DNA of 64,000 nucleotides from Nitrospira sp. (GTDB lineage Bacteria > Nitrospirota > Nitrospiria > Nitrospirales > Nitrospiraceae), in assembly GCA_022842445.1 (NCBI GenBank), contig JALHPO010000001.1, positions 62,001-126,000 of the forward strand, given 5' to 3'. Positions 11,088 through 23,143 of this stretch are shown one piece after another (the stretch's first letter is position 1; the number at the start of each line of letters is the position of its first letter). A program made the position numbers and the translations under genes. The notes beneath the pieces were generated by a model. That model saw only the letters and a program-made list of their open reading frames with translations, did no database searches and was not told the origin of the DNA.

Positions 11088-11723
11088 ATGATGAAGGTCT
11101 ACGAGCACAGTGACCCCGACTCCTTGAAGCCCCGGTCGCACCCATGGACTGACGCAGAATCCGATCCGACCTGCAGATATTACGATTTCAAAACGCAGCC
11201 GGACCTCATCCGGTCATCGCTGGAAGATCTACGGCAGTGGACGTCCTATCCTGCGATCGAAACCTTCTATCGGCTCCTTGAGTGGCTCAATGGATCTGAA
11301 TCGATCTTCGAGTCCAATGATTCCGCCTTCAGCGGCGCGGCTGCTACTGCCGGTACTCCGTCCTCCAAGCCCCTGCAATGTTCCGGCCGCCTGATGATCC
11401 TGTACCGAAACCTCGCGTTGAATACCTTGCCGGAGCAACTGCACCGGCTGACCAATGCGACCGCTCGGGCATTGAGCGAGACCGATCCACTATTCCAATG
11501 GGGAGCCGTCGGCGCCACGATCATGTCAGCCCGATTTACCACTCTGCCAGGTCTGCCGGAACGTCAGCGTGGGCATCAGCTCATGTTGTCCTTTTGGGCG
11601 TGGGGTGAGACCGAGGCTGAGACGATGCGCCACCTCGATCGTATCTTTCACAATCTGACCGGTGCGCTCCAACAAGTGACCGAGGAGATCCGCCGCTCAA
11701 TACCGGCCGCCAGCCCGGAATAA
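11088..11723 (+). CDS. Hypothetical protein downstream of bioA
   Basis: I do not recognise this 211-residue protein. It starts eight bases after the bioA stop (ATG 11088 or 11091), so it is probably co-transcribed. It is predicted soluble, with no signal peptide or clear membrane segment, and is acidic to neutral with a low-complexity Ala/Ser/Gly linker around residues 80-95 and an amphipathic C-terminal part. Codon use resembles its neighbours and the frame is long and clean, so it is likely real. It ends 31 bases before the convergent SAM hydroxide adenosyltransferase. Confidence 0.65.
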   Translation: MMKVYEHSDPDSLKPRSHPWTDAESDPTCRYYDFKTQPDLIRSSLEDLRQWTSYPAIETFYRLLEWLNGSESIFESNDSAFSGAAATAGTPSSKPLQCSGRLMILYRNLALNTLPEQLHRLTNATARALSETDPLFQWGAVGATIMSARFTTLPGLPERQRGHQLMLSFWAWGETEAETMRHLDRIFHNLTGALQQVTEEIRRSIPAASPE

Positions 11724-11754
11724 TGTACTGCAAGATCAGCCTGCGGCACGCCGA

Positions 11755-12606
11755 TCAGCACAGCCGCACTTCTTCGCCCACACCGATTTGCAAATGCCGG
11801 GCTGCGCTCTGCTGATCCACAAAAATTTCCAGCTTGCCGGAGCTGTTGATCAGCGCGGAGGGACTGTCGAGTTGGCCCTGGCTGTAACTGGTCACCAGCC
11901 CTTGGATGACACAGGTCCCGACGTGCACCTCCGGATGCGGCCGCCCGGCAGTCTCCGACCATTCCCGCACATTCGCGGCAGTGATGTTCGTGATCAAATT
12001 GCCGAATCGATCGACATACTCGATTTGTCCGATCAGCATCCCGTCCTGCGTGATCGGAAACGCGAGCGGAAGCAGGACAGGGTCATCGATGACACGTCCG
12101 AACGATGACGTCGGCTCTCCCATCGCAAGCCAGGCAGCCGCCGGGGAAAAGAGATCCCGCCCATCGAAGGTTGCCCCTTCGGATGGGAGACGATACAGGA
12201 CGTTCTCGATCTGCCTGACCTCGGCGTGACGCTCGTTCCACAGGACTCGCGTGAGCAATCCGTTATCAGGGGCCAGAAAATAATGCCGCGACGTGGTAAC
12301 CAGAAGCGACCGCCTGGCGCTGCCCACACCGGGATCCACAACGACAACGTGGATCGTTCCGTCCTCAAAATATTGGTGGCATGAAGCGATCACGTAGGCC
12401 GCCTCTTCGATTCCATGGGGCACAATCTGGTGAGACAGATCGACGATGCGGACTTCGGAGTGAATCGAGAGGATGACCCCCTTCATGCTCGCCACAAAGC
12501 TATCGCGGGAGCCGAAGTCGGTCAACAGTGTGATCAGGGGACGCGCCGGCGCCACACCGGCAGGCCATTTGAAGAGTTTTCTATCAGAATGAAAACGAGA
12601 CGCCAT
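11755..12606 (-). CDS. SAM hydroxide adenosyltransferase / SAM hydrolase (DUF62 family)
   Basis: The family (duf62/SAM hydroxide adenosyltransferase) hydrolyses S-adenosylmethionine to adenosine and methionine; related folds include fluorinase. Diagnostic parts are LLTDFGSRDSFVASMKG, the VVVDPGVGS motif and APDNGLLTRV. The C-terminal half matches the second domain of the family. Length is 283 residues including ~20 extra at the N-terminus. It follows greA in the same direction after 44 bases and may be the last gene of the pyr transcript. The physiological purpose of the family remains poorly defined. Confidence 0.88.
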   Translation of the reverse strand: MASRFHSDRKLFKWPAGVAPARPLITLLTDFGSRDSFVASMKGVILSIHSEVRIVDLSHQIVPHGIEEAAYVIASCHQYFEDGTIHVVVVDPGVGSARRSLLVTTSRHYFLAPDNGLLTRVLWNERHAEVRQIENVLYRLPSEGATFDGRDLFSPAAAWLAMGEPTSSFGRVIDDPVLLPLAFPITQDGMLIGQIEYVDRFGNLITNITAANVREWSETAGRPHPEVHVGTCVIQGLVTSYSQGQLDSPSALINSSGKLEIFVDQQSAARHLQIGVGEEVRLC

Positions 12607-12650
12607 GAGCGGTCACTTCGTCGCTCGTCGTTCGTAACGTGTATCTGAAA

Positions 12651-13127
12651 CTAGAGCTCCTCAAATTTGATCTCGACGACCTCGTATTCGACGACCTTGG
12701 CCGGGGTTTTGACTTCGACGAAGTCGCCCACCCGCTTTCCGATTAATGCGCGCCCGACCGGTGACTGGACGGAAATCTTGTTGAACTTCATATCGGCTTC
12801 GTCCTGGCCGACCAGTGTATAGTGCTTCTTCGCCTGCGACTCTTGTTCGATCACCGAGACCGTCGCGCCGAAGACAACCGTCTCCGTGGTTCGGCCCGTG
12901 ATTTCGATGATACGGGCATCGGCTAATTTGGCTTGCAATTCGACAATGCGCGACTCGATGAAACCCTGACGTTCCTTGGCCGCATCGTACTCGGCGTTTT
13001 CGCTCAGATCGCCATGGGCGCGCGCTTCGGCAATGGCTTCGATATTCTTCGCCCGCTCAACTTTGCGCAAGCGATCAAGCTCTGCCTGAAGCGCCTCGTA
13101 CCCTTTTCGTGTTATCGGTGTCGGCAT
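12651..13127 (-). CDS. greA: Transcription elongation factor GreA
   Basis: GreA rescues backtracked RNA polymerase by stimulating transcript cleavage. The 158-residue protein begins MPTPITRKGYEALQAELDRL and has the acidic coiled-coil tip region HGDLSENAEYDAAKERQ, followed by the FKBP-like C-terminal domain (VGRALIGKRVGDFVEV). It lies four bases after carB, an arrangement consistent with co-transcription. Confidence 0.96.
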   Translation of the reverse strand: MPTPITRKGYEALQAELDRLRKVERAKNIEAIAEARAHGDLSENAEYDAAKERQGFIESRIVELQAKLADARIIEITGRTTETVVFGATVSVIEQESQAKKHYTLVGQDEADMKFNKISVQSPVGRALIGKRVGDFVEVKTPAKVVEYEVVEIKFEEL

Positions 13128-13131
13128 AGGA

Positions 13132-16100
13132 TCATGACTCCGGCAGACCAGGGGTCCGATGATACTCCTGCAAAGAACGGATGGATAGTTTCTTTTTTAC
13201 CATCGCTTCGATGCCGAGCACGGCGGCCATCGCCCCCCGCATCGTGGTGTAATACGGCAACCCCTTGTGTAAGGCCTCTCGACGAATCGATATGGAGTCG
13301 GAATGGGCCGAGGCGGTCCTTACCGTATTCACGACCAGCGCCACCTCTCCGTTCTTGATATGGTCGACGATGTGAGGCCGCCCTTCCCTGACCTTGTGGA
13401 CCGTGGCCACTTCAACGTCCTGCTCTCTTAGATAACCGGCCGTTCCAGTAGTCGCCTGAATCTGAAACCCAATGGCTCGCAGCCGCCTCGCCAGACCCAA
13501 CGCCACAGACCGATCCTCTGCCTTTACACTAATAAAAGCGGTCCCCGATATGGGAAGGCCGGCGCCAGCGCCGGCCTGTGATTTGGCAAATGCCCAGCCG
13601 AAATCGCTGTCGATACCCATCACCTCTCCTGTCGACTTCATCTCCGGCCCCAACAAGACGTCCACTCCGGGAAACTTATTGAATGGGAACACTGCCTCCT
13701 TGACCGACAGATGCGTCGGCTGGGGCGCGTGCGTGAATTCAAGATCCTCGAGTGTCCGCCCGATCATCACCTTCATCGCCAACTTGGCCAATGGTACGCC
13801 AATCGCTTTGCTGACGAACGGCACGGTTCGCGATCCCCTTGGATTCACTTCGAGCACATAGACGGTCTTGTCTTTCACTGCAAATTGCGCATTCATCAAT
13901 CCCACAACGCCGAGCTTCAGCGCCAACAGCTTCATTTGGCGCTCGATCTCTTGCACGATGGTCTTCTCCAGCGTATAGGGCGGCAGCGAACAGGCGGAAT
14001 CGCCCGAATGGACCCCGGCTTCTTCGATGTGCTCCATAATTCCCGCCACGACGACCGTCTGTCCATCCGAGATCGCGTCGGCATCGACTTCAATGGCATC
14101 GGCCAGGTATTTGTCGATCAACACAGGGTGTTTCGGCGATGCCTTGACGGCGGTACGGACGTACTCCAACAATTCAGTCTCGTCATAGACAATTTGCATC
14201 GAGCGCCCGCCCAACACGTAGGAGGGTCGGACCATGACCGGATACCCGATCGTGCCTGCGATGCGCACCGCTTCATCGACAGAACGCGCCATTCCACTTT
14301 CCGCCTGCCGGAGGCCGAGCGTATTCAGGAAATCCCGGAACCGCTCGCGATCTTCCGCCAGATCGATCGCATCGGGGCTGGTGCCGAGAATCTTCACGCC
14401 AGCCTTGGACAACGGAAGCGCCAGCTTCAATGGAGTCTGTCCGCCGAACTGCAGCACGACCCCGATCGGCTGTTCCGTGTTGACGATATTGAGCACATCC
14501 TCCTCCGTGAGCGGCTCGAAGTACAGCCGATCCGAGGTGTCATAGTCCGTGCTTACTGTTTCCGGATTGCAGTTCACCATGATCGTTTCGATCGATTCTT
14601 CCCGAAGTGCCATAGCGGCATGCACACAGCAATAGTCGAATTCGATCCCCTGTCCGATGCGGTTAGGGCCTCCGCCAAGAATGACGACCTTCTTCCGATC
14701 CGACGGCCTGGCCTCGCATTCACTTCCATATGTGGAATAGAGATAGGGAGTATGAGCCTCAAACTCGGCTGCGCAGGTATCAACCCGCTTATAGGTGACG
14801 GATCGGCCTGGAACGAGGCTTGTTCCGATTTTTCCAAGCCCGAGACGCGCCTTGCGAACCTTTGCCGGCTCAACACCCAGCAATTGACCGATCCGATCAT
14901 CCGAAAACCCCTGTTGTTTGGCTTCCCACAACCACTCACCCGCCGTTGCCAACGCGGTGGCTCCCGCTTTACTCACAAGCCCCTGTTCAAAACCTACCAG
15001 TTCCCGAATCTGTTCGATGAACCATGGATCGATTTTCGTCATCGCGAAAAGCTCGTCATTCGTAAGGCCCAAGCGGATTCCGTCGGCAAGATACCAGAGC
15101 CGCTCGGGCAACGGCGTACGCAATATTCGATGCACCTTCTCGAGCACCTCGTCCCGATTGAACTCCGGAGGAATACCCCGATCGATCCCCACCCGCGAGC
15201 CCAACCCATTGAGATCCAACTCCAGAGAACGGATGGCCTTCTGCAGCGCTTCCTTGAACGTCCGTCCGATCGCCATTGCTTCACCCACCGATTTCATTTG
15301 CGTCGTCAACGTGGGATCTGCGCCTTTGAATTTCTGAAATGCGAACCGGGGAATTTTCACCACCACATAGTCGATTGTCGGTTCGAACGAGGCCTTGGTC
15401 ACGCCGGTAATGTCGTTCGTAATTTCGTCCAACGTATAGCCGACCGCCAGCTTGGCTGCGATTTTTGCGATCGGAAACCCCGTGGCTTTCGACGCCAACG
15501 CTGAACTCCGGGAGACCCGTGGATTCATTTCGATGACGACCATGTCTCCGTTCTTCGGATCGATGCCGAACTGAATATTTGAACCGCCGGTATCGACTCC
15601 GATCTCTCTGATGATCCGGAGCGCCGCGTCCCGCATCCGCTGATACTCTTTGTCGGTCAAAGTCATAGCCGGTGCGACGGTGATGCTGTCGCCGGTATGG
15701 ACGCCCATCGGATCGAGATTCTCGATCGGACAGACGATGACGACGTTGTCTTTGATGTCCCGCATGACTTCCAATTCATACTCTTTCCACCCGATGACCG
15801 ACTCCTCGATCAGCACCTGGCTGACCGGACTCATCGCCAGCGCCCAATCGATCAGTTTTTCAAACTCTTCCCGATTGTAGGCAATGTTTCCGCCGGTTCC
15901 CCCCATCGTAAAGGACGGACGAATGATGGCTGGAAATCCGACGATGTCCAGAATTCCGACTGCCTCCTGACGCGTATGCGCGGTGCCGCTTTTGGGAACG
16001 CGCAAACCGATCCGCTGCATCGCCAGTTTGAAGGCTTCCCGATCCTCCGCCTTATGGATGGCTTCGGCCGAGGCACCGATGAGCCGGACACCGTATTTCT

Positions 16101-16425
16101 CGAGCACGCCGCGTTTGACCAATCCCATGGTCGCGTTGAGCGCCGTTTGCCCCCCCATCGTCGGCAGCAACGCATCGGGCCTCTCACGCTCGATCACTTT
16201 CTCGACGACATCCAGCGTAATCGGCTCCACATAGGTGCGGTCCGCCATCTCCGGATCGGTCATGATCGTGGCAGGATTGCTATTGATGAGGATGACCCTA
16301 TAGCCTTCCTCTTTAAGGGCTTTACATGCCTGTGTGCCTGAATAGTCGAATTCACAGGCCTGGCCGATGACGATCGGACCGGACCCGATCATAAGAATGG
16401 AGCGTATGTCTGTACGTTTTGGCAT
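13132..16425 (-). CDS. carB: Carbamoyl-phosphate synthase large subunit
   Basis: CarB makes carbamoyl phosphate from bicarbonate, ammonia and two ATP for pyrimidine and arginine synthesis. The 1097 residues show the expected duplicated architecture: two ATP-grasp halves ([19 protein letters not shown] at the start and [19 protein letters not shown] at the middle) and a C-terminal MGS-like allosteric domain. It is separated from carA by two envelope peptidase genes, all on one strand. The long frames on the opposite strand here are shadows of this gene. Confidence 0.97.
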   Translation of the reverse strand: MPKRTDIRSILMIGSGPIVIGQACEFDYSGTQACKALKEEGYRVILINSNPATIMTDPEMADRTYVEPITLDVVEKVIERERPDALLPTMGGQTALNATMGLVKRGVLEKYGVRLIGASAEAIHKAEDREAFKLAMQRIGLRVPKSGTAHTRQEAVGILDIVGFPAIIRPSFTMGGTGGNIAYNREEFEKLIDWALAMSPVSQVLIEESVIGWKEYELEVMRDIKDNVVIVCPIENLDPMGVHTGDSITVAPAMTLTDKEYQRMRDAALRIIREIGVDTGGSNIQFGIDPKNGDMVVIEMNPRVSRSSALASKATGFPIAKIAAKLAVGYTLDEITNDITGVTKASFEPTIDYVVVKIPRFAFQKFKGADPTLTTQMKSVGEAMAIGRTFKEALQKAIRSLELDLNGLGSRVGIDRGIPPEFNRDEVLEKVHRILRTPLPERLWYLADGIRLGLTNDELFAMTKIDPWFIEQIRELVGFEQGLVSKAGATALATAGEWLWEAKQQGFSDDRIGQLLGVEPAKVRKARLGLGKIGTSLVPGRSVTYKRVDTCAAEFEAHTPYLYSTYGSECEARPSDRKKVVILGGGPNRIGQGIEFDYCCVHAAMALREESIETIMVNCNPETVSTDYDTSDRLYFEPLTEEDVLNIVNTEQPIGVVLQFGGQTPLKLALPLSKAGVKILGTSPDAIDLAEDRERFRDFLNTLGLRQAESGMARSVDEAVRIAGTIGYPVMVRPSYVLGGRSMQIVYDETELLEYVRTAVKASPKHPVLIDKYLADAIEVDADAISDGQTVVVAGIMEHIEEAGVHSGDSACSLPPYTLEKTIVQEIERQMKLLALKLGVVGLMNAQFAVKDKTVYVLEVNPRGSRTVPFVSKAIGVPLAKLAMKVMIGRTLEDLEFTHAPQPTHLSVKEAVFPFNKFPGVDVLLGPEMKSTGEVMGIDSDFGWAFAKSQAGAGAGLPISGTAFISVKAEDRSVALGLARRLRAIGFQIQATTGTAGYLREQDVEVATVHKVREGRPHIVDHIKNGEVALVVNTVRTASAHSDSISIRREALHKGLPYYTTMRGAMAAVLGIEAMVKKKLSIRSLQEYHRTPGLPES

Positions 16426-16431
16426 GTGTTC

Positions 16432-17418
16432 CTATGAGAAAAAAGCCGGCAGGCTTGACTGGGGCATGGGCCCGACTGGAGGACGGTATGGGTCCGGTAT
16501 CGTCACCGGCGGTGCAACTTCCCCTCCCGATCCTCGGTAGTATTTCATGGCGCCCGGCAACCAGGCTTCGATCTGATTGATACGGGACACATCGGACGGG
16601 TGAGTCGACAGGAACTCCGGGATCGTTTGTTTCGATCGGAAACAGGCCTTGTCGATCAGCTGTCTGGGACAGCCGCTCATGCGCTCCCAAAACGGCACGG
16701 CTTCGCGGGGATCATAACCGGCCTGGGCCATCAGGCGAAGTCCTATCAAATCCGCTTCTGATTCCTGGCTTCGCCCGAACGGCAGCGACACTCCGACTCC
16801 ATAGGCGCTCATCGCAGCCATGGCTGCATCCGGACGTCCTGCAGCGGCTCCGGCGGCCAGCGCGCCGATCTGTCCGATGGTTTCCAGAATCCCACGGCTA
16901 TACCGTTCCGCTCCATGGCGTTGCAGCGCATGAGCCACTTCATGCCCCATCACGGTTGCCAGCCCATCTTCAGTCTTCGTGAATTTGAGAATGCCGGTGA
17001 ACACCGCGACCTTGCCGCCCGGCAGAGCGAACGCGTTGACCGTCTTGTCGTCATCGATCACGGCAAATTCCCACTGATACTCCGGTTTTGCAGCCGCGGC
17101 GGCAATTCGATTGCCGACCCGATGGACCATTTCATTGATTTCCAAATCCTGGCTCAGCCGGGCATTGCGCAAGACCTCATGGAACGCACTGACCCCCATG
17201 GCAATTTCTTTTTCTTCAGAGATGTAGATGAATTGGTCGCGGGACGTGCCCGGCGCGCGAAGACAGCCGGTCAGCATAGATGCAAGCCCAACAGCGGCCC
17301 CCGCATTTAAGAGTCCATACAGCCCCATCGCACCTCGAATGCCGCACCCAAGCAGCGCACGGCGCCCAACCGGCAGGGTGAGCACATGGTTGACAGAACA
17401 GTCGTATGCCCCTGTCAT
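16432..17418 (-). CDS. M48-family metalloprotease, lipoprotein
   Basis: This zinc peptidase has the HEVAH active-site motif (in MGHEVAHALQRHGAER) and the downstream ESEAD third-ligand region typical of M48 LoiP/YcaL/BepA-like proteins that survey the outer envelope. The N-terminus contains GRRALLGCGIRG, a long hydrophobic stretch and a lipobox ending LTGC, so it is probably a lipoprotein. The ATG at 17418 follows a CAGGAG ribosome site and gives 328 residues; longer frames are unsupported. It lies between sppA and carB. Confidence 0.88.
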   Translation of the reverse strand: MTGAYDCSVNHVLTLPVGRRALLGCGIRGAMGLYGLLNAGAAVGLASMLTGCLRAPGTSRDQFIYISEEKEIAMGVSAFHEVLRNARLSQDLEINEMVHRVGNRIAAAAAKPEYQWEFAVIDDDKTVNAFALPGGKVAVFTGILKFTKTEDGLATVMGHEVAHALQRHGAERYSRGILETIGQIGALAAGAAAGRPDAAMAAMSAYGVGVSLPFGRSQESEADLIGLRLMAQAGYDPREAVPFWERMSGCPRQLIDKACFRSKQTIPEFLSTHPSDVSRINQIEAWLPGAMKYYRGSGGEVAPPVTIPDPYRPPVGPMPQSSLPAFFS

Positions 17419-17467
17419 GCGGAACTCCTGACATTGCCCGGATACGTCCGATCGGCTCATACGTTGG

Positions 17468-18421
17468 TTAGGGCATCCAGAGATACATGAATTGCGGCGT
17501 ACCTCCCCGTGCGAGCGCCATGATATCGAGATCGGCAAATCCAGCCAGCGGACCTGGTACGAGGAGCTTGGAATAGATATTGTTTGAGTACTCGCCGGGA
17601 CGCTGATAGGTGACCACACGCGCTTCCGGAAGCTTTGCTTTCTTCTTCGCCAGTTCAATAGCATCTTCCAGATACCCGAGATCGTCTACAAGGCCTACCG
17701 CCTTCGCTTGATCGCCCGTATAGATTCGTCCATCGGCCAGCTTTTTGATCTGCTCCATCTGCAGCTGCGGACGCCCCTCCTGCACAATGGTCAAAAACCG
17801 CTGATAGAACGAATCAATCAGGCCTTGAAAGATTGCCCGCTCCTCCGGCGTCATCACGCGAAACGGCGACCCCATGTCTTTGCGGGGACCGGACGTGACC
17901 GCGGTCGCTTCAACTCCCACCTTTTCCAACAATCCCCTGGCATTGATCGTCAGCATGATGACGCCGATGCTTCCTGTAACCGAAGAGGGATGCGCCAACA
18001 CCGTATCGGCAGCTGCAGCGATATAGTATCCGCCGGATGTACCCAGATCCATAATCGAAGCGATAATCGGAATTTTCTTGGACGCCTTGAATGCTTTGAG
18101 TTCGTGATGAATGATGTCCGACGCCGTCACTGTGCCCCCGGGTGAATTGATCCGGAGGACGACGGCTTTGACCTGGTCATCCTGCGTCGCTCTCGCCAAC
18201 TGTTCCTTGATTCTGGCAAGAAGACTTGGCGCAGGAATCAAGCCGTCCTTCTCCTGTGAACTGATCATGCCGGAGACCTCGATCAGCAAGACCTTGGCCG
18301 CTCCCGTGCCGCCGACCTGCATCTCTTGGAGGGGTCCTTGGCCTGGAAGCAGCGTAAAATTGAATGTGCAACCTGACACCGACAATCCGACGAACAACAA
18401 TGCAAGAAACCGGTTACGCAT
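17468..18421 (-). CDS. sppA: Signal peptide peptidase SppA (S49), lipoprotein
   Basis: This serine/lysine-dyad peptidase is of the type that degrades cleaved signal peptides. S49 hallmarks are [13 protein letters not shown], the nucleophile region [15 protein letters not shown] and SVTGSIGV. It begins [18 protein letters not shown], a lipoprotein signal, giving 317 residues; this is the short single-domain form. The start at 18421 overlaps the end of carA by eight bases, so the gene is physically embedded in the pyrimidine operon. Confidence 0.9.
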   Translation of the reverse strand: MRNRFLALLFVGLSVSGCTFNFTLLPGQGPLQEMQVGGTGAAKVLLIEVSGMISSQEKDGLIPAPSLLARIKEQLARATQDDQVKAVVLRINSPGGTVTASDIIHHELKAFKASKKIPIIASIMDLGTSGGYYIAAAADTVLAHPSSVTGSIGVIMLTINARGLLEKVGVEATAVTSGPRKDMGSPFRVMTPEERAIFQGLIDSFYQRFLTIVQEGRPQLQMEQIKKLADGRIYTGDQAKAVGLVDDLGYLEDAIELAKKKAKLPEARVVTYQRPGEYSNNIYSKLLVPGPLAGFADLDIMALARGGTPQFMYLWMP

Positions 18422-19592
18422 GGTGGGTCTCCATAAGACGGACGAATTCCTCGAACAAATAGGCCGAATCATGAGGTCCCGGAGAGGCTTCCGGATGATA
18501 CTGCACCGAAAATACAGGCCGATCCATACAGACCATGCCCTCGATCGAATGATCATTCAGGCTGAGATGCGTGATCGAAAGTCTTCCATACTTGGTATCA
18601 ATCGTCGGCGGACCATTCGGCGCCTCGCTAAACGACACAGGAGTCTTGACGGCAAAGTTATGGTTCTGCGATGTGATCTCAACCTTCCGGCTCCGTAAAT
18701 CAATCACCGGATGATTCGCGCCATGATGTCCGAACTTGAGCTTATAGGTTTCAAGCCCGAGCGCAAGCCCTAAAATCTGATGTCCCAAGCAAATGCCGAA
18801 GATCGGATAACGGCCGATCAACGTCCGCACGGCTTCCACGGCATAAGGAACACCTTCCGGATCGCCGGGACCATTGGAAAGGAAAATGCCGTCCGGCTTG
18901 CGTGCGTCGATCTCGGCAGCCGTCGTTGACGCCGGCACGACGGTGACCTGACAACCGACATCGACCAGCCGATTCAGAATATTCTGTTTGACTCCAAAAT
19001 CATAGGCGACGACCTGCCAGGGTCGGCGGTGCTGTCTCTCCGATCTGCTCCCGCCTCCCTCCGGTGCCCACGCTCCGGATCCGGCCTCCCATTCATACGA
19101 CCGCTCACACGTGACTTCAGCCGCTAAGTCCCGCCCAACGATTCCAGGCGCTTTCCGCGCTTTGGCCACAGCCTGTGCCGCGTCGAGTCTTCCGTGTGTA
19201 ATGACCCCTTGCTGCGATCCATGTTCACGCAAATGTCTCGTCAACGCTCTGGTATCGAGCCCTTCGATCGCTACAACTTTCGCTTGCGTCAAATACTCGT
19301 GAATCGTGTGCGTGCCCCGCCAATTGCTGGCCAGCCGGCTGGCCTCCATCACCACAAACCCCTCCGCCCACAGGCGGCGTGACTCACTGTCCTCGGGTGT
19401 TGTTCCGTAATTCCCGATATGGGAACAGGTCATCGTGATGATCTGCCCCTTATAGGAGGGATCGGTCAGCACCTCCTGATAGCCGGTCATGGCCGTGTTG
19501 AATACGACCTCCCCGACCGTATCGCCTTCGTACCCGAGCGCGCGCCCTTCGAAGCATGCGCCGTCCGCCAATGCCAACAGCGCTTTTTTCAT
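18414..19592 (-). CDS. carA: Carbamoyl-phosphate synthase small (glutaminase) subunit
   Basis: CarA hydrolyses glutamine and channels ammonia to CarB. The CarA N-terminal domain starts [16 protein letters not shown]; the class I amidotransferase domain carries the nucleophile in [10 protein letters not shown] and the His/Glu pair in [12 protein letters not shown]. At 392 residues it is a little longer than usual because of a Gly/Ser/Arg-rich linker around residues 170-190. The ATG at 19592 overlaps the stop of the upstream membrane gene (ATGA), which rules out a longer frame. Confidence 0.95.
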   Translation of the reverse strand: MKKALLALADGACFEGRALGYEGDTVGEVVFNTAMTGYQEVLTDPSYKGQIITMTCSHIGNYGTTPEDSESRRLWAEGFVVMEASRLASNWRGTHTIHEYLTQAKVVAIEGLDTRALTRHLREHGSQQGVITHGRLDAAQAVAKARKAPGIVGRDLAAEVTCERSYEWEAGSGAWAPEGGGSRSERQHRRPWQVVAYDFGVKQNILNRLVDVGCQVTVVPASTTAAEIDARKPDGIFLSNGPGDPEGVPYAVEAVRTLIGRYPIFGICLGHQILGLALGLETYKLKFGHHGANHPVIDLRSRKVEITSQNHNFAVKTPVSFSEAPNGPPTIDTKYGRLSITHLSLNDHSIEGMVCMDRPVFSVQYHPEASPGPHDSAYLFEEFVRLMETHHA

Positions 19593-20110
19593 GAGGCCTG
19601 CCCGCTCGAAAAGAACGTCCGTTTTGACTTTATTCCAATCAACAGAACCCCCAATACTAAATTGACGATATCGAGAACCCGAATTGGCATCAAGACACGA
19701 AATAACGACTCGAAGGCTGCCTTCTTGGCCGTCTCCTCTTGTGCCGCAAAGGCCTGCGCTTGGAGTATAGCAGCCTGAGGATGCAGCGCCAGAATTACGA
19801 CCCCGGCGATTGCCGCCATCAAAGCCAACACGATTATCTCTCCTCGGCCAACCGCCGCAGCCGGTTCTCCGCTCCACCAGCGGTAGAGGGACGCAGCACA
19901 CAACACCACCATGGCCCCGAACACGAACCGATGGTATCCCTCGAACGCCCGCGTCAGAAACAACCCGCCTGAATCCTGTCCGCCGAATGTATTGAATACC
20001 GCCGGAATCACCGCTCCGACCAGTACCACCATCCCGCCGATCCAGACCCCCAGCGCGAGCCATTCAAGCGTGAAACAGCAGAGTAATCCCCAATAGGTCA
20101 CGCGCCGCAC
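19589..20110 (-). CDS. DUF4149-like integral membrane protein
   Basis: This 173-residue protein has about four hydrophobic segments (roughly residues 10-40, 60-80, 90-110 and 145-162). The N-terminal pattern [25 protein letters not shown] resembles DUF4149 membrane proteins of unknown function. It sits between pyrC (four bases away) and carA (four-base overlap), so it is part of the pyr operon. A link to pyrimidine metabolism is not supported beyond position. Confidence 0.7.
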   Translation of the reverse strand: MRRVTYWGLLCCFTLEWLALGVWIGGMVVLVGAVIPAVFNTFGGQDSGGLFLTRAFEGYHRFVFGAMVVLCAASLYRWWSGEPAAAVGRGEIIVLALMAAIAGVVILALHPQAAILQAQAFAAQEETAKKAAFESLFRVLMPIRVLDIVNLVLGVLLIGIKSKRTFFSSGQAS

Positions 20111-20114
20111 TATT

Positions 20115-21401
20115 CTATGATTCCAGCGGTCCAGCCTTGAACACCACCTGTCCCCCTACGATCGTCGTCAGGACTTGTCCCTTGACCTTCCATCCGACAA
20201 ACGGCGTATTGCGACTTTTTGAGCGGAACTTGCCGGGATCGACCACCCACTGGGCCTGTTGATCGACAATCACCACATCAGCATCCGCGCCGACTGCCAG
20301 CGTCCCCTTTTTCAACCCGAACGCGGCCGCCGGAGCCGACGTCAGCTTCTCAACCGCCTGCTCCAACGACAAGACTCCTTCCTCCACCAATCCCAGCGTC
20401 AAGGAAAACGCAGTCTCCAGTCCAACGATTCCAAACGGAGCTTCGGTAAAATCCTGCTGCTTCTCCTGCGTGGCATGTGGCGCATGATCGGTTGCGATCA
20501 CATCGATCGTGCCGTCCCGCAATCCTTCTTTGATCGCACGGACGTCGTCCCATGTGCGCAACGGAGGGTTCATCTTCGCATGCGTGTTGTACCCGCGAAC
20601 CACTTCTTCAGTCAGAGTGAAGTGATGGGGACAGGCTTCTGCCGTGACCTTGATACCGCGCGCCTTCGCTTCGCGGACCATGCGGACCGATCCGGCCGTG
20701 CTGATATGAGCGAGATGGAGCCGCGCGCCCGTCAGCTCCGACAGAGACAGATTACGCGCAACCATCACATCTTCCGCCGCCGAGGGAATGCCGGGCAGCC
20801 CCAGCTCGGTGGAGACCAGGCCTTCGTTCATGCAGCCGCCTTCCGCTAAATGCAAATCCTCGCAATGATCGACCACCGTCAGATCGAACGCCAGCGCATA
20901 CTCCATCGCCCGGCGCATCACCAGACTGTTCATGACCGGCCGGCCGTCGTCTGAAATCGCCACGCAGCCCGATCGCCGCAGATCACCGATTTCAGCCAGT
21001 TCTTTCCCTTCCGAGCCTTTCGTGATCGCACCGACCGGCCATACATTGGCCAAGCCGGCGATTCTGGACCGCTCCAGGATGAATTCCGTCACCGCCTGGT
21101 TGTCGTTCACCGGGTTCGTGTTGGGCATGCAACAGACCGTCGTAAACCCGCCGGCCACCGCTGCGGCGCTGCCGCTCTGAATCGTCTCTTTATATTCAAA
21201 CCCCGGTTCTCTAAAATGGACGTGTAGATCAACAAACCCCGGCAACACCAGCCGATCCTTCGCCTCGATCATCGTGCTTCCCGCCGGTGCCTGCAAATCG
21301 GGACCTACCGCAGCAATCTTGCCGTCATTGATCAATACATCGCCCATACCGACGAAACGGCCCGGATCGACGATCTTCCCGCCCTTGATGAGAATCGGCA
21401 T
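20115..21401 (-). CDS. pyrC: Dihydroorotase
   Basis: PyrC cyclises carbamoyl aspartate to dihydroorotate. This is the long amidohydrolase type: HVHFREPGFE metal motif near residue 60, the DHCED region and ATDHAPH near residue 300. The ATG at 21401 lies behind AAGGAGAT and gives 428 residues; the upstream frame extension is ignored. It lies 33 bases downstream of pyrB in the operon. Confidence 0.95.
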   Translation of the reverse strand: MPILIKGGKIVDPGRFVGMGDVLINDGKIAAVGPDLQAPAGSTMIEAKDRLVLPGFVDLHVHFREPGFEYKETIQSGSAAAVAGGFTTVCCMPNTNPVNDNQAVTEFILERSRIAGLANVWPVGAITKGSEGKELAEIGDLRRSGCVAISDDGRPVMNSLVMRRAMEYALAFDLTVVDHCEDLHLAEGGCMNEGLVSTELGLPGIPSAAEDVMVARNLSLSELTGARLHLAHISTAGSVRMVREAKARGIKVTAEACPHHFTLTEEVVRGYNTHAKMNPPLRTWDDVRAIKEGLRDGTIDVIATDHAPHATQEKQQDFTEAPFGIVGLETAFSLTLGLVEEGVLSLEQAVEKLTSAPAAAFGLKKGTLAVGADADVVIVDQQAQWVVDPGKFRSKSRNTPFVGWKVKGQVLTTIVGGQVVFKAGPLES

Positions 21402-21434
21402 AATCTCCTTATCCTCGCACAATGCGCGACGCCA

Positions 21435-22355
21435 TTATCCGGCTTCCGACATGAGATACAAAATACCCATGCGCACCGCTACACCGTTTGCAACCTGGTC
21501 AAGAATGACGGACGAGAGGCTGTCCGCCACATCCGGTGCAATTTCCACTCCGCGATTGATCGGTCCCGGATGCATAACGATCGCACCGGTATCGGCCAAC
21601 TTAACCCGCTCCGCCGTCAATCCATAGAGCCGCGCGTACTCGCGGATGGTCGGAAAGAGCGCACGCCCTTGCCGTTCCAGTTGGAGACGGAGCATCATAA
21701 TGACGTTGACGCCGCGCAAGCCCTCATCCATATCGGAATAGACCTTCACTCCAAGTTTTTCGACACCCCACGGCATCATCGTGGGCGGCCCCACCAAACG
21801 CACGTCAGCGCCCAACTTAGTCAACGCATAGATATTCGAGCGGGCTACCCGGCTATGCGACACGTCGCCGACAATCGCCACCCGCAACCCCCCAAAACCC
21901 ATTCCACGCCCCCGGATGGTATACAGATCGAGCAGCGCCTGCGTGGGATGCTCATGCCATCCGTCACCTGCGTTGATAACCGAGGACTTGACCCCGCGCG
22001 CCAGTGTTTCGGCAGCCCCGGCGGACGAATGGCGCAGGACAATGATATCCGCCTGCATCGCCTCGATATTGCGCGCGGTATCAAGGAGCGTCTCACCTTT
22101 TACGACGCTGCTCGACGAGGGCGAGAAGTTGATGACATCCGCGCTCAGCCGTTTCGCCGCCAGCTCAAACGAGGTGCGGGTTCTTGTGCTCGGCTCGAAA
22201 AACAGATTGACGACGGTCTTCCCTCGCAGCGCCGGCACCTTTTTGATCTCACGGCCCGTCACTTCCTTGAAGGAGTCTGCCGTCTCAAGAATGAGCGCGA
22301 TCTCATCCACGGACAAAGACGCCAGACTCAGCAAGTCTTTGCGTTTGAGACTCAT
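21435..22355 (-). CDS. pyrB: Aspartate carbamoyltransferase catalytic subunit
   Basis: PyrB joins carbamoyl phosphate and aspartate. The carbamoyl-phosphate loop [12 protein letters not shown] and the motif [12 protein letters not shown] are intact in 306 residues. The ATG at 22355 has a GGAGGAGGCC ribosome site; the 60-residue upstream extension of the frame is a shadow of pyrR. No pyrI regulatory subunit is adjacent, consistent with PyrR-type control at the RNA level. Confidence 0.96.
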   Translation of the reverse strand: MSLKRKDLLSLASLSVDEIALILETADSFKEVTGREIKKVPALRGKTVVNLFFEPSTRTRTSFELAAKRLSADVINFSPSSSSVVKGETLLDTARNIEAMQADIIVLRHSSAGAAETLARGVKSSVINAGDGWHEHPTQALLDLYTIRGRGMGFGGLRVAIVGDVSHSRVARSNIYALTKLGADVRLVGPPTMMPWGVEKLGVKVYSDMDEGLRGVNVIMMLRLQLERQGRALFPTIREYARLYGLTAERVKLADTGAIVMHPGPINRGVEIAPDVADSLSSVILDQVANGVAVRMGILYLMSEAG

Positions 22356-22368
22356 GGCCTCCTCCGCA

Positions 22369-23053
<685 letters not shown>

Positions 23054-23065
23054 AACAAACTCCTT

Positions 23066-23085
23066 GCTCACCTCACAGGATGAGC
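23066..23085 (-). promoter_or_regulatory. PyrR-binding loop (anti-antiterminator hairpin)
   Basis: The minus strand reads GCTCA-TCCTGTGAGG-TGAGC: a 5-bp stem closing a loop with the PyrR consensus UCCNGNGAGG. Family knowledge: PyrR bound to such loops stabilises the anti-antiterminator and favours termination. GGTGAG from this hairpin can alternatively pair with CTCACC in the 5' arm of the downstream terminator, so the structures look mutually exclusive. An AAGGAG ribosome site follows directly. Confidence 0.8.
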
Positions 23086-23143
23086 GTTAAAGGCTTTCGC
23101 ATACTACGAAATCACCCTGCTGCTGTCAAGCGTACCCGGCCGA

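Noticed and set aside
13711-15504. 597-residue open frame on the plus strand
   Set aside because: It lies entirely opposite carB, has no ribosome site and no recognisable protein features; it results from the codon bias of carB.
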